Assembly: GCA_004017275.1 (NCBI GenBank)
Contig: SAKE01000021.1
Location: forward strand, 24,624 to 88,623
Direction: 5' to 3'
Length of the DNA stretch: 64,000 nucleotides
DNA from: Mesorhizobium sp.
GTDB lineage: Bacteria > Pseudomonadota > Alphaproteobacteria > Rhizobiales > Rhizobiaceae
This document shows positions 7,620-17,020 of this stretch, in pieces; position 1 is the first letter of the stretch, and every line of letters begins with the position of its first letter. Under the pieces are notes generated by a model that was not told the DNA's origin, made no database searches, and saw only the letters and a list, made by a program, of their open reading frames with translations. The translations under genes were made by a program, and so were the position numbers.

Positions 7620-8972
7620 CTGCATCGGCAACCCGCCTTGCGGCTGCGTGGTCAGTTTCTGTACCGGCCAGGGTTTCGTTTCGGCGGTGGTATCGAAGCG
7701 GAAGCGCGACAGCATGATGGCGAGCGCGATGATCGCCTCCTGCATGGCGAAGCTGGCGCCTATACAAACGCGCGGACCCGCGCCAAACGGCAGATACTGG
7801 AAGCGGTCGATCTTTTCGCGATTTCCCGGATGGAAGCGCTCCGGCAGGAAGGCATTGGGTCGATCCCACAGCTTCCTATGGCGGTGGACGACCCATGGCA
7901 TCACCAGCACCGCGGCATGCTTCGGGATATAAAGATCGTTCCACATTTCCGGTTCGATCGGCTCGCGGTTGATCGACGGTGCCGGCGGATAGAGCCTGAG
8001 TGCTTCGTCGAAAGCCGCACGCGTGAACGGCATGGCGTCCAGCCATTTCGTCGGATCGGGCTCTCGCGCCAGCACCTGGTCGATCTCCTGCTCGACCCGG
8101 TCGCGCTCCCACGGCGATTCCGCAAGGCAGTAAAGCGTCCACCCGAGCGCGCGCGCCGTCGTCTCATGACCGGCGCCGATGAAGGTGATGATGTTGTCCT
8201 CAACCTCGGCCCGCGTCAGCCCATCGGGTCCCTCGGCCTTGAGCAGCAGCGTCAAAAAATCCTGCGGCACGGCATCTGGATCGCGCTTGAATTTCTCTTC
8301 GCGCATCTTGACCGTGTCGGTCACGATCTTGCGGAAATAGGCCATGGTCTTGCGGCCGCGGATTCGGGTCAGCCGCGGCAGCCAGTCGGGCGCCCGCAAC
8401 AGGTCGAGCGGGTCGACGCGGCCCATGGTCTCGAACAGGCGATCGATCTCGTTGGCGAAACTGCCAGGCTGGCCAGCGATCTCGCCGGAGAACAGCGTTT
8501 CGGCCAGGATGTCGTAGGTGAGCAGCGTCATGTCATGGGCGATGTCGGACGTGCCGCCATCTTCGTAACGGGTGACGAATTCCTGCGTGCGTTTCAACAT
8601 CGGCGCGGCGAAACCAAAAATGTGGCGCGGCGTGAACACCGGCGCCATCGCCTTGCGCGACCGTTTCCAGACCTCGCCCTCGGCGGTCAGCAGACCGTCG
8701 CGCAGAATCGGCCGCAGGATCTTCTGGCGCACCGTCGCCATCTTGTAGTTCCTGGCATTGTCGACGAGCACGTGGCGGATCAAGCCGGGATCGTTGGCGA
8801 TGACCAGGTGTCCACCAACGCCATTCACCGAAATCCAGGGCTCGTTGTAAGTATGCTCACCCCACAATTCGAGCGGGTTGCGGTAGACGATGCGGATCAT
8901 CTCCAGCGTCGAGGGCGGCGTTGTGCGCGGCTTCGGCGCCGGGGGAACGAAGGGGGCGGGCTGGATGTCCAT
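7605..8972 (-). CDS. Cytochrome P450
   Basis: A 455-residue soluble bacterial P450 that would oxidise an unknown substrate using electrons from a separate reductase. The heme-binding loop is FGAGPRVCIGASFAM (the Cys is the iron ligand). The I-helix oxygen-activation motif is GAGHETTAR, the ExxR pair is EALR, and the PERF-like segment is FLPERFHPGN. The N-terminus is proline-rich with no membrane anchor. The ATG at 8972 has GGAG 6 bases upstream; an upstream start at 9038 is less likely. It is divergent from a flavin reductase-like gene 205 bases away, which could be a redox partner, though that is speculation. Substrate class is not readable. Confidence 0.95.
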   Translation of the reverse strand: MDIQPAPFVPPAPKPRTTPPSTLEMIRIVYRNPLELWGEHTYNEPWISVNGVGGHLVIANDPGLIRHVLVDNARNYKMATVRQKILRPILRDGLLTAEGEVWKRSRKAMAPVFTPRHIFGFAAPMLKRTQEFVTRYEDGGTSDIAHDMTLLTYDILAETLFSGEIAGQPGSFANEIDRLFETMGRVDPLDLLRAPDWLPRLTRIRGRKTMAYFRKIVTDTVKMREEKFKRDPDAVPQDFLTLLLKAEGPDGLTRAEVEDNIITFIGAGHETTARALGWTLYCLAESPWERDRVEQEIDQVLAREPDPTKWLDAMPFTRAAFDEALRLYPPAPSINREPIEPEMWNDLYIPKHAAVLVMPWVVHRHRKLWDRPNAFLPERFHPGNREKIDRFQYLPFGAGPRVCIGASFAMQEAIIALAIMLSRFRFDTTAETKPWPVQKLTTQPQGGLPMQVTPR

Positions 8973-9177
8973 GGGCTGCTCCGCTGATACCCCAATGTAG
9001 TGGCTGGCGATGCGGGCGTCCATGTGACCGGCAGGCACATTTGCGCGACCAGGGACGTGCGGCAGGCAGTCCGTTCAGCCGATTGTGACCGCATCCTCGG
9101 CGGTGGCGCCTTGTCCGCCGCCATGCTCTGCCGTAGGTCACAGTCACCAATAGATACTGCCACCGAAGGAGCCCGCC

Positions 9178-9747
9178 TTGAAACACCAGTTGAACATCAT
9201 CATCGGCAGCACGCGGCCCGGCCGCGCCGGACCGGTTTTCGCCGAGTGGCTGGAGACGTTCGCGCGCGAGCATGGAAAATTCGAGCCGGTGCTGACCGAT
9301 ATCGATACTTTCAGGCTTCCTGTACTGGACGAACCGCACCATCCAAGGCTTGGCAACTACCAGAACGACCATACCAAGGCCTGGTCCAAGGCTATCGATG
9401 CCGCCGATGCCTTCGTGTTCGTGGCGCCGGAATACAATTATTTCGTGGCGCCGGCGATCGTCAACGCGATCGATTATCTTTCGCGGGAATGGAAGTACAA
9501 GCCTGCCGCCATTTTCAGTTATGGCGGCGTCTCCGGCGGCCTGCGTGCGGCGCAAGCGCTGAAGCCGCTGCTGACTTCGGTCGGTGTCATGCCGATCTCG
9601 GAGGGCGTCGCGCTGCCGATGTATCAGAAACTGCTCGACGAAAACGGCGCGTTCAACGCCAGCGAACAGGTGCGAGGCGGAGCCAAAACCATGTTCGACG
9701 AGCTGTTGCGCTGGAGCGAGGCTTTGAAGCCGATGCGGGCTGCCTGA
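9178..9747 (+). CDS. NADPH-dependent FMN reductase-family protein
   Basis: A 189-residue flavodoxin-like protein. The FMN phosphate loop is GSTRPGRAGP near the N-terminus; the second flavin motif APEYNYFVAPAIVNAIDYL is typical of NADPH-dependent FMN/azo/chromate reductases. The start is TTG, well supported by AAGGAG 7 bases upstream. It is divergent from the P450 gene, so the two may be co-regulated from the 8973-9177 interval. Likely reactions are reduction of FMN, quinones or similar acceptors; the physiological role is unknown. Confidence 0.88.
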   Translation: MKHQLNIIIGSTRPGRAGPVFAEWLETFAREHGKFEPVLTDIDTFRLPVLDEPHHPRLGNYQNDHTKAWSKAIDAADAFVFVAPEYNYFVAPAIVNAIDYLSREWKYKPAAIFSYGGVSGGLRAAQALKPLLTSVGVMPISEGVALPMYQKLLDENGAFNASEQVRGGAKTMFDELLRWSEALKPMRAA

Positions 9748-9838
9748 AAGCGGCGGCTTTCCACCAAAAGCGCGGCTTGCTCATGCCATAAAGAGGTGGA
9801 ATGTTTGCGCAAATGAACGAGCCGGGGGGCAGTTCGAC

Positions 9839-12469
9839 TTGCGTTTGCTTCTTGCCGTGCTGCTGATGCTCATCACCACCGCCACCGCGGTGGCTGAGCG
9901 GCGCGTGGCCCTGGTCATCGCCGACGACGACTACCGGCTGATCCGGCCGCTCGCCAATCCGGTCCATGACGGCGAAGCGATGGGAGCGGCGTTGAAGAAG
10001 CTCGGCTTCGAGGTCGTCCTCGAAACCAATCGCGACCTCAGGCGCATGCGCCGCGCGCTTGACGATTTCCGCGAGGATGCCAAGGGGGCCGACGTGGCGC
10101 TGGTCTATTTCTCCGGCCATGGCGTGGAAATCTCGGGCGACAATCGCCTGCTGCCGGTCGATGCCGACGCCTCCTCGCTTGAGGCGCTGGAGAAGACCAG
10201 TCTGTCGCTGGAGGAGGTGCGCGACACCGTGGCCGCCACCGCCAAGGTCGGCCTGATCATGCTCGACGCCTGCCGCAGCGATCCGTTTTCGGGCACGGCG
10301 GGCGAAGGGCGCGGCGCGACCTCGCTGGCCAAGGATGTTGCCGACAAGGTGAAGCCTGGGCTGGGCCGGATTGGCCGTGCGGAGAATATCTTGTTCGCCT
10401 TCTCGGCCGCACCCGGCGAGACAGCGGCCGACGGAACCGGCCAGAATTCGCCGTTCACGACGGCGCTGACCAAATATCTCGGCACCGACGGGCTTGAGAT
10501 CCGCTCGGTGCTGACCTTGGTGCAGCAGGAGGTCTACGACCAGTCACGCGGTAAGCAGCTGCCATATGTCGAAAGCGGCCTGCCGAAGCTGTTCTTTGCC
10601 GCAAAGGCGAGGCTGGACTTACCCGAGCGCGAGCGGCTGTTGCTCGCCATGGCCGACGTGACGCCGGAAATGCGCGGCCAGGTCGAGCACATCGCCAGTG
10701 ACGCCGACATGCCGCTGGCGCCGCTTTATGGCGCGCTGATCGGTCTCGACACCAAGCATCTTTCCGCCGAGAGCCTGGATGCCAGCCTCCGCGAGGCGGC
10801 GGACGCCTTCGTCAAGGTGCGCAGCGAGATGAAGACGCTGGCCGCCGACGATCCGCGCGTGACGGAACTGCGCCGGCAGGCAGAGGAGCAGCTTGCCCTT
10901 GGCGCCTTCGGCGCGGCACAGGCAAAACTGGCGGAGGCGGTCGATATCGACGAAGTGTCGCGCAAGGCGCTGAAGGTGAATTTCGTCGACCGCACGCTCT
11001 CGCAAGCCGCAACGCTGTTCCTGTCGGCGGGCGCGGCACGCGCCGACCTCAACTATGCGGCGGCCATCAAGGGCTATGAAACCGTGCTGTCACTGTATGG
11101 CGAAGCCGGACAAACCTCGCTCAGCCTGGAACAGGCCGACCGTCAGAGCCGCACGCTGGAGGAACTCGGTCTGCTTTATACGACGGTCGGCAATATCGAG
11201 GCGGCCGGCCGCGCCTTTAGCGCATTGTTGGCCAACCTCGAGCAGCGTTCGCGTCAGGAAACCGATCCCGGCGTCAAGCGCGATCTTGCCATCAGCCGTA
11301 TCAAGCTCGCCAACATAAAGATGGCGCAAGGCGACCTGCCAACCGCCCTGGAAAACTACGAGGGCGCCAGGGACATGCTGCAGGGTCTGACCGCAAGCCT
11401 GCCGGACGAGAAAGGCTGGCTTGGTGATCTCGCCATGGCCAATGACAAGATCGGCAACGTGCTGGCGACGCAAGGCGATGTCGGCGCGGCCGCCCAGGCC
11501 TATCAGCAGAGCCTGTCGATCAAGCAGCAATTGGCCGATGCGGAGCCGGACCGGGCCTATGTGCTGCGCGATCTGACCATCACCTATGATGAAATCGGCG
11601 ACCTTGCCCGTACCGCCGGCCACTTGGACGGCGCGCAGACGGCCTTTGAAGAGAGCCTGAGAATTCGGCTGACATTGGCCACGAACAAACCCGATGATCC
11701 TGAGCGCCAGCGCGCCGTCGCCGTCAGCCATGAAAAGATCGGTGACGTGCTGCGCGAGCGCGGCGACCCCGCTGGTGCATTCGTGGCCTACAACCAGAGT
11801 CAGGCGATCGCCGAAAAGCTGGTGCGCCGCGACCCCAACGATACCGACTTGAAGCGCGACCTGTCGGTCAGTTACGCCAAGGCCGGCAATGCGCTGAGCG
11901 ACCAGAAGAGCTGGTCGTCAGCCCTGGCTTCCTATCGGCAAGCGCTGGTCATAGCGCGTGAACTCGCCGCCACCGATCCCGGTAACACAAACTGGCAGCG
12001 GGACCTGTCGGTCTGTCTGGAAAAGGTCGCCGGTGTGCTTGATGTCCAGGGCGATATCGGCGGCGCACTGCAAAACTATCAGGACAGTCTGGCCATTGCC
12101 GACCGCCTGGCCAAGCTTGACCCAGCCAATTCCGACTGGCAACGCGATCTGTCGATTACGCTCTCGGAAATCGGCATACTGGAAACCAAGCAGCGCCACT
12201 TCGAGGGCTCCAGGAAAGCCTTCGAAGCCAGCCTCGGCATCCGCCAGCAACTGGCCCGGTCCGATCCGGACAACGCGATCTGGCAATTTGATCTGGTACA
12301 GGCCTACATCAACTACGCTTATGTGGCGAAGGATCCAAAGGCGGTGCTGACCAAGGCGCTTAACCTGACTCTGGAGCTCGACCGCACGGGTCGGCTGGCG
12401 CCGAGAGACAAATCCACGATCAAGTATTTGCGCGGCCTTCTCGCCAAATTCGGCGCTCGAAAAAAATAG
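9839..12469 (+). CDS. Exported caspase-like (peptidase C14) protein with C-terminal TPR repeats
   Basis: An 876-residue protein. Residues 1-19 form a signal peptide, so the protein acts in the periplasm or outside. The caspase-fold domain (about 20-260) has RVALVIADDDY, the catalytic His in VYFSGHGVE and the catalytic Cys in MLDACRSDPF. Residues about 370-850 are repeated tetratricopeptide-like units with recurring phrases such as RDLSV-YAKAGNAL and DWQRDLSITLSEIG, a scaffold for binding partners. The start is a TTG at 9839, weakly supported by a G-rich stretch upstream. It stands alone between an FMN reductase gene and gyrB. Related orthocaspase-TPR proteins are known from rhizobia and cyanobacteria; the substrate is unknown. 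Confidence 0.9.
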   Translation: MRLLLAVLLMLITTATAVAERRVALVIADDDYRLIRPLANPVHDGEAMGAALKKLGFEVVLETNRDLRRMRRALDDFREDAKGADVALVYFSGHGVEISGDNRLLPVDADASSLEALEKTSLSLEEVRDTVAATAKVGLIMLDACRSDPFSGTAGEGRGATSLAKDVADKVKPGLGRIGRAENILFAFSAAPGETAADGTGQNSPFTTALTKYLGTDGLEIRSVLTLVQQEVYDQSRGKQLPYVESGLPKLFFAAKARLDLPERERLLLAMADVTPEMRGQVEHIASDADMPLAPLYGALIGLDTKHLSAESLDASLREAADAFVKVRSEMKTLAADDPRVTELRRQAEEQLALGAFGAAQAKLAEAVDIDEVSRKALKVNFVDRTLSQAATLFLSAGAARADLNYAAAIKGYETVLSLYGEAGQTSLSLEQADRQSRTLEELGLLYTTVGNIEAAGRAFSALLANLEQRSRQETDPGVKRDLAISRIKLANIKMAQGDLPTALENYEGARDMLQGLTASLPDEKGWLGDLAMANDKIGNVLATQGDVGAAAQAYQQSLSIKQQLADAEPDRAYVLRDLTITYDEIGDLARTAGHLDGAQTAFEESLRIRLTLATNKPDDPERQRAVAVSHEKIGDVLRERGDPAGAFVAYNQSQAIAEKLVRRDPNDTDLKRDLSVSYAKAGNALSDQKSWSSALASYRQALVIARELAATDPGNTNWQRDLSVCLEKVAGVLDVQGDIGGALQNYQDSLAIADRLAKLDPANSDWQRDLSITLSEIGILETKQRHFEGSRKAFEASLGIRQQLARSDPDNAIWQFDLVQAYINYAYVAKDPKAVLTKALNLTLELDRTGRLAPRDKSTIKYLRGLLAKFGARKK

Positions 12470-12513
12470 CCGGCTGCCGGCTGGGAGTTCGCCCCGGGAA
12501 ATGCCTGCAAACC

Positions 12514-12542
12514 TTGGAAAAACCGCCTTTTGCGCCTATATC
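12514..12542 (+). promoter_or_regulatory. Predicted sigma70-type promoter of gyrB
   Basis: TTGGAA (12514-12519) and TATATC (12537-12542) are separated by 17 bases, close to the consensus for a housekeeping promoter, and lie about 75 bases before the gyrB start. Confidence 0.6.
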
Positions 12543-12615
12543 TAGTGCATATCAGAGGCGCGATTCGGCGCGGGTTTTTTGCGCCATACAAGCGGCATCC
12601 AGACAACAGGTTTTC

Positions 12616-15087
12616 ATGAGCGATCAGATCGACAAAAACGACGGCGCTGAAGCCGAATACGGCGCCGATTCCATCAAGGTTTTGAAGGGGTTGGATGCTG
12701 TCCGCAAACGCCCCGGCATGTATATCGGCGATACTGACGACGGCTCGGGCCTGCATCACATGGTCTATGAGGTGGTCGACAACGCCATCGACGAGGCGCT
12801 GGCGGGCCACGCCGACCTCGTCACAGTGACGCTCAACCCCGATGGTTCGGTCACCGTGATCGACAATGGCCGCGGCATTCCGACCGATATCCACACCGGA
12901 GAAGGCATTTCGGCGGCCGAAGTTATCATGACGCAGCTGCATGCCGGCGGCAAGTTCGACCAGAATTCCTACAAGGTCTCGGGCGGCCTGCACGGCGTCG
13001 GCGTGTCGGTGGTCAATGCGCTGTCGGCGTGGCTGAAGCTGAAAATCCGCCGCAACGGCCAGATATTCGAGATGAGCTTCACGCATGGCAATGCCGACGC
13101 GCCGCTTAAGGCCACCGGCAGCTATGAACAGGACAAGCAGCCAGGCACCTATGAGGGACGCAGCGGCAGCCAGATCACCTTCTTCCCGTCGGCCGAAACC
13201 TTCACCATGGTCGAGTTCGATTTCGGCACGCTGGAACACCGGCTGCGCGAGCTCGCCTTCCTGAATTCCGGCGTGCGCATCGTTTTGACCGATGCCCGTC
13301 ACGCCGACGTCGTGCGCCATGAGCTGCACTATGATGGTGGCCTCGAAGAATTCGTCAAATATCTCGACCGGGTCAAAAAACCGCTCATCGACAAGCCGAT
13401 CGCCATCCGGGCCGAGCGCGACGGGATCACCGTCGAAGTGGCGATGTGGTGGAACGACAGCTACCACGAAAATGTGCTGGCCTTCACCAACAACATCCCG
13501 CAACGCGATGGCGGCACGCATCTGGCCGGCTTCCGCGGTGCCCTGACGCGCCAGATCACCGGCTATGGCGAATCCTCCGGCCTGACCAAGAAGGAAAAGG
13601 TTTCGCTGATCGGCGACGATTGTCGCGAGGGCTTGACGGCGGTGCTTTCGGTCAAGGTTCCCGACCCGAAATTCTCCTCGCAGACCAAGGACAAGCTGGT
13701 CTCGTCGGAAGTCCGTCCCGTGGTGGAAGGGCTGGTCAACGAAGCGCTCGGCACCTGGCTTGAAGAACACCCGAGCGAAGGCAAGGTCGTCGTCGACAAG
13801 GTGATCCAGGCCGCGGCGGCACGTGAAGCCGCGCGCAAGGCACGCGACATCACCCGCAAGAGCTCGCTCGGCGTCACTTCCCTGCCCGGCAAGCTGGCCG
13901 ACTGCCAGGAGCGCGACCCGGCGAAATCCGAAATCTTCATCGTCGAGGGCGATTCCGCCGGCGGCTCGGCCAAGGGCGGGCGTTCGCGCCAGAACCAGGC
14001 CATTCTACCGTTGCGCGGCAAAATCCTCAATGTCGAGCGGGCGCGCTTCGATCGCATGCTCGGCTCCGACATGATCGGCACGCTGATCACCGCGCTCGGC
14101 ACCTCGATCGGCAAGGACGAGTTCAACGCCGACAAGCTGCGCTACCACAAGATCATCCTGATGACCGACGCCGATGTCGACGGCGCCCATATCAGAACCT
14201 TGCTGCTCACCTTCTTCTTCCGGCAGATGCCGGAACTGATCGAGCGCGGCCATCTCTACATCGCCCAGCCGCCGCTCTACAAAGTGACGCGCGGCAAGAG
14301 CTCGCAATACATCAAGGACGAGAGCGCGTTCGAGGAATTCCTGATCGGCTCGGGACTGGAGGAAGCATCGCTTACGCTCGGCTCGGGCGAGGTTCGCATC
14401 GGGCAGGACCTGCGCGGCGCCATCGACGACGCGCTGGCGGTGCGCCAGCTGATAAACGGCCTGCACACGCGCTACAACAGAGGCGTGGTCGAACAGGCGG
14501 CGATCGCCGGCGGGCTCAACCCGGACGTGTTCACCGATCTCGGCCGCGCCAACGCCATGGCGGAGCGGATTGCAAAACGCCTCGACATCATCGCCGAGGA
14601 CACCGAGCGCGGCTGGACCGGCCGCATGTCGACCTCGAACGAGGGAGTCGGCGGCTATGTGTTCGAGCGCACGGTGCGCAGCGTCAAGGAATACGCGCAT
14701 CTCGATCTGGCGCTGATCAATTCGGCCGATGCACGCCAGCTCGACCGCTACGCACAGCGCCTCAGCGAGGTCTACGGGACGCCGCCGGTGCTGCGCCGCA
14801 AGGATGTCTCCGAAACCATCTCGGGGCCGCTGGCGCTGCTCAATGCCGTCTTTGCGACCGGCCGCAAGGGCCTGACCATGCAGCGCTACAAGGGGCTCGG
14901 CGAGATGAACGCCGAACAGCTCTGGGAAACCACGCTCGACCCGAATGTGCGCTCGCTGCTGCAGGTCAAGGTCAATGATGCCACCGACGCGGATAGTCTG
15001 TTCTCGCGGCTGATGGGCGACGAGGTCGAGCCGAGGCGCGAATTCATCCAGGACAACGCGCTGTCGGTCGCCAATCTGGATATTTGA
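12616..15087 (+). CDS. gyrB: DNA gyrase subunit B
   Basis: An 823-residue ATPase and TOPRIM subunit of DNA gyrase, which introduces negative supercoils together with GyrA. The N-terminal GHKL ATPase shows VLKGLDAVRKRPGMYIGDT, EVVDNAIDEALAGH and GGLHGVGVSVVNALS. The TOPRIM domain has EGDSAGGSAKGGRSRQNQAI and DADVDGAHIRTLLL; NVERARFDRML separates GyrB from ParE. The C-terminal GyrA-interaction part contains QRYKGLGEMN. I start at the ATG at 12616 (MSDQIDKNDG); an upstream in-frame ATG would add 34 unlikely residues. It has its own promoter and converges on the hydrolase gene. Confidence 0.98.
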   Translation: MSDQIDKNDGAEAEYGADSIKVLKGLDAVRKRPGMYIGDTDDGSGLHHMVYEVVDNAIDEALAGHADLVTVTLNPDGSVTVIDNGRGIPTDIHTGEGISAAEVIMTQLHAGGKFDQNSYKVSGGLHGVGVSVVNALSAWLKLKIRRNGQIFEMSFTHGNADAPLKATGSYEQDKQPGTYEGRSGSQITFFPSAETFTMVEFDFGTLEHRLRELAFLNSGVRIVLTDARHADVVRHELHYDGGLEEFVKYLDRVKKPLIDKPIAIRAERDGITVEVAMWWNDSYHENVLAFTNNIPQRDGGTHLAGFRGALTRQITGYGESSGLTKKEKVSLIGDDCREGLTAVLSVKVPDPKFSSQTKDKLVSSEVRPVVEGLVNEALGTWLEEHPSEGKVVVDKVIQAAAAREAARKARDITRKSSLGVTSLPGKLADCQERDPAKSEIFIVEGDSAGGSAKGGRSRQNQAILPLRGKILNVERARFDRMLGSDMIGTLITALGTSIGKDEFNADKLRYHKIILMTDADVDGAHIRTLLLTFFFRQMPELIERGHLYIAQPPLYKVTRGKSSQYIKDESAFEEFLIGSGLEEASLTLGSGEVRIGQDLRGAIDDALAVRQLINGLHTRYNRGVVEQAAIAGGLNPDVFTDLGRANAMAERIAKRLDIIAEDTERGWTGRMSTSNEGVGGYVFERTVRSVKEYAHLDLALINSADARQLDRYAQRLSEVYGTPPVLRRKDVSETISGPLALLNAVFATGRKGLTMQRYKGLGEMNAEQLWETTLDPNVRSLLQVKVNDATDADSLFSRLMGDEVEPRREFIQDNALSVANLDI

Positions 15088-15101
15088 TCTCCGATCCGTT
15101 T

Positions 15102-16568
15102 CTACGCTGGCGGGATCGTCGGCGGTGCCTCCAGCTTGCGGCCGAGGTCGACAGCGTCACGCAGCACGGCAAGATGCGAGCGAGGCCGAGCGCCGGCGGC
15201 GACCTCGATACCGGTCGCCGCCAATGACCAGTATAAGGTGTGGGTGAAGACACGGCCGAGGGAACCGCGCAGCTCGACCTGAATATTCTCCACGCCCAGG
15301 CCGAAATTCTCCGCCATCGGCCCGGAGATCGGGTCGCCAGTCAGCCAACCGTTGCCCCTGTCGAAGATGTTGGTCCAGCGCGTCGCGGCAAACACCGCGC
15401 CATGGTGCACGGCACGTTGCGGCTTGCCTGAAGGGCTGCGCCCTTCCTGATAAAGCACAGTGCCTCCGGCCGCCGCCCCCTCGGCAATTGGCGGGCAGGC
15501 CGAGAACAACCGCTCGGCAATGCCGCGCCTGAATTCGGCGAGATTGTGCGTCACCAGAAACTCGCTGTGGGTCAGCGGGCTGCCAAGCGTGACGAAATCG
15601 CTGATCTTCCACGGCAGCGGATGGTTGGCATCCCTGGTGCGCAGCTGCCGGTAGAGCTCCCATTGATCGCGCCGGAAGCCTGAGATGTCATCCAGCCGGT
15701 TGGGCCATGCGGAGCCATTGGAAACAAGCGTCCACTTGTCGATGGCGCGGATCGCTTTCAGTCTCGCCTTGTCGCGGATTGCTTGCAACTTTTGTGGCCT
15801 GAAATCGGCCCATAGTATCTGCAAAAGGTCATAAGCGATGATCGATCCTAGGCTGTGCGAAACCAGCACGATCCGATCGTAGCCATCGTCCATCATGAGA
15901 CCTTTCAGCAGCGTCAGGCCACGGTCACGGATCAGCGCACGCTTCTCGACCGTCGCCGCTTCCGCCCGCACATAGGCCGCGACATCGCCGAAATAGGGAA
16001 GGCCAAACCGGTCCACTGCCCAGATGATCAGCGACGCCAGGACGGTGACGAGCATGCCGGCGAGCCAGGAAATGCTGCCTTGCCAGACTGAGGTCGCGAG
16101 CGCGAGCGCCGCGCACAGGACGACGATGACGGCAACAAGCGTGACGAGATAGAGTTGGCGGGCGTCGGGAGGAATATCAGACGGCTTGCGCCACAGCAGA
16201 TTTGTCACCCAGGCAGCTAGCCGGCCCCGTGTCGTGCCCTGCGTGATGTCGGCCCAGTAAAGTTCGTAGAAATCGGTGCGACGGCCATCGACATCATAAG
16301 GCGTGGTGATGCGGCGAAGTTCGTAAGAATTTGTCCGGCTGTCGGGTGTGATCCAGCTCTGGTTGATCTTCGCGCCGGCGGGGTCGGCCGGATCGGCGAC
16401 ATGGGCGTAAAACGGCGCACGTGCGAGGTCATGACTCCAGACAGCCTGGACAAAGCCCCGCAGCGTGTCCATCGGCCGCTGTTCGCCCATGCCATGCACG
16501 ATCACCACCGCCTGGCCAGGCTTGCGTGGCGCCTTTCCGACGGGCGGCGATGTGATGGGGTCAGGCAC
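15102..16568 (-). CDS. Membrane-associated alpha/beta-hydrolase-like protein
   Basis: A protein of about 488 residues. It begins with the hydrolase strand VVIVHGMGEQRP, has two adjacent membrane helices near residues 140-190 (LYLVTLVAVIVVLCAALALA and ISWLAGMLVTVLASLIIWA), then the nucleophile segment IVLVSHSLGSIIAYDLLQ. The elbow reads S-H-S-L-G rather than G-x-S-x-G, so the first glycine is replaced but the nucleophilic Ser is kept. It resembles lipase/esterase-like proteins of unknown function. The start could be GTG 16568 (GGAG 6 bases upstream) or TTG 16571. It converges on gyrB. The substrate is unknown; lipid or ester hydrolysis is the reasonable guess. Confidence 0.75.
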   Translation of the reverse strand: MPDPITSPPVGKAPRKPGQAVVIVHGMGEQRPMDTLRGFVQAVWSHDLARAPFYAHVADPADPAGAKINQSWITPDSRTNSYELRRITTPYDVDGRRTDFYELYWADITQGTTRGRLAAWVTNLLWRKPSDIPPDARQLYLVTLVAVIVVLCAALALATSVWQGSISWLAGMLVTVLASLIIWAVDRFGLPYFGDVAAYVRAEAATVEKRALIRDRGLTLLKGLMMDDGYDRIVLVSHSLGSIIAYDLLQILWADFRPQKLQAIRDKARLKAIRAIDKWTLVSNGSAWPNRLDDISGFRRDQWELYRQLRTRDANHPLPWKISDFVTLGSPLTHSEFLVTHNLAEFRRGIAERLFSACPPIAEGAAAGGTVLYQEGRSPSGKPQRAVHHGAVFAATRWTNIFDRGNGWLTGDPISGPMAENFGLGVENIQVELRGSLGRVFTHTLYWSLAATGIEVAAGARPRSHLAVLRDAVDLGRKLEAPPTIPPA

Positions 16569-16642
16569 CAACGTCTCCGCGGACGACAGTCCCGTCGGCG
16601 AGACGGGTATTCGTCATCGTAGCGCCGAAACCACCGACAAGC

Positions 16643-16679
16643 CAAGAAAAAGCCCGGCGCGAAGCCGGGCGTTTCTTGG
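16643..16679. terminator. Strong bidirectional terminator
   Basis: GCCCGGC (16652-16658) pairs with GCCGGGC (16664-16670) around GCGAA, flanked by CCAAGAAAAA on the left and GTTTCTTGG on the right. Read on the minus strand it ends in a T-rich tract, so it ends transcripts arriving from the isomerase side. It may have been the original pntB terminator (see findings). Confidence 0.85.
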
Positions 16680-16693
16680 TGCTGATTGCCGAG

Positions 16694-16709
16694 CAGTGAT
16701 CCATGGCCT
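16694..16709. repeat. 16-bp direct repeat, outer copy (matches pntB 3' end)
   Basis: CAGTGATCCATGGCCT occurs here and again at 19035-19050, where it is the last codons of pntB. The two copies bracket the isomerase, quinone-reductase and LysR genes. Confidence 0.7.
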
Positions 16710-16728
16710 CGAAAGAGGGATTTCGAAC

Positions 16729-17019
16729 CTAGGCGGGTGCGAAAAGGTCCGCAAAGCCTACAAACGGCTTGAGCGGGCAATACCGCACGTTAAGCAACGC
16801 CTCGTCCACATAGGGCAAGGACTCGACGAAGCTCTTGACCTCGTCCATCGTGCTCGTCTCCATCTCCAGCACCGCGCCGCCTTCCTGCAATCCATGGATC
16901 GCACGCACGGAACCAGCCGCGATGCCCGCCCACGCAGCCAGGAGCTCTGCCCGGTGAAGCCTTGCCAGGTCGTCCGTGGCGGCATCTGGCCGCCTGGTCA
17001 ATATCACGACGGTCTTCAC
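16729..17019 (-). CDS. Muconolactone isomerase/YciI-like small protein
   Basis: A 96-residue protein with a dimeric alpha/beta-barrel pattern: VVILTRRP at the start, then EGGAVLEMETSTMDEVKSFV, LPYVDEALLNVRYCPLKPF and VGFADLF at the end, similar to muconolactone isomerase and YciI-type proteins. The GTG at 17019 has GGAG 6 bases upstream and sits just after the stop of the quinone-reductase reading frame, so the two form an operon. It probably acts on a small aromatic or quinone-derived compound, or serves as an accessory to the reductase; this is inferred only from the neighbour. Confidence 0.65.
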   Translation of the reverse strand: MKTVVILTRRPDAATDDLARLHRAELLAAWAGIAAGSVRAIHGLQEGGAVLEMETSTMDEVKSFVESLPYVDEALLNVRYCPLKPFVGFADLFAPA

Positions 17020-17020
17020 G

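Noticed and set aside
12514..12615. Upstream extension of gyrB
   Set aside because: The added 34 residues are not GyrB-like and this DNA contains the predicted promoter.
16690..16740. Sequence resembling a tRNA T-loop (GGTTCGAAATCCC on the minus strand)
   Set aside because: No acceptor stem, D-arm or anticodon arm can be drawn around it, and it lies directly after the isomerase-like stop codon.
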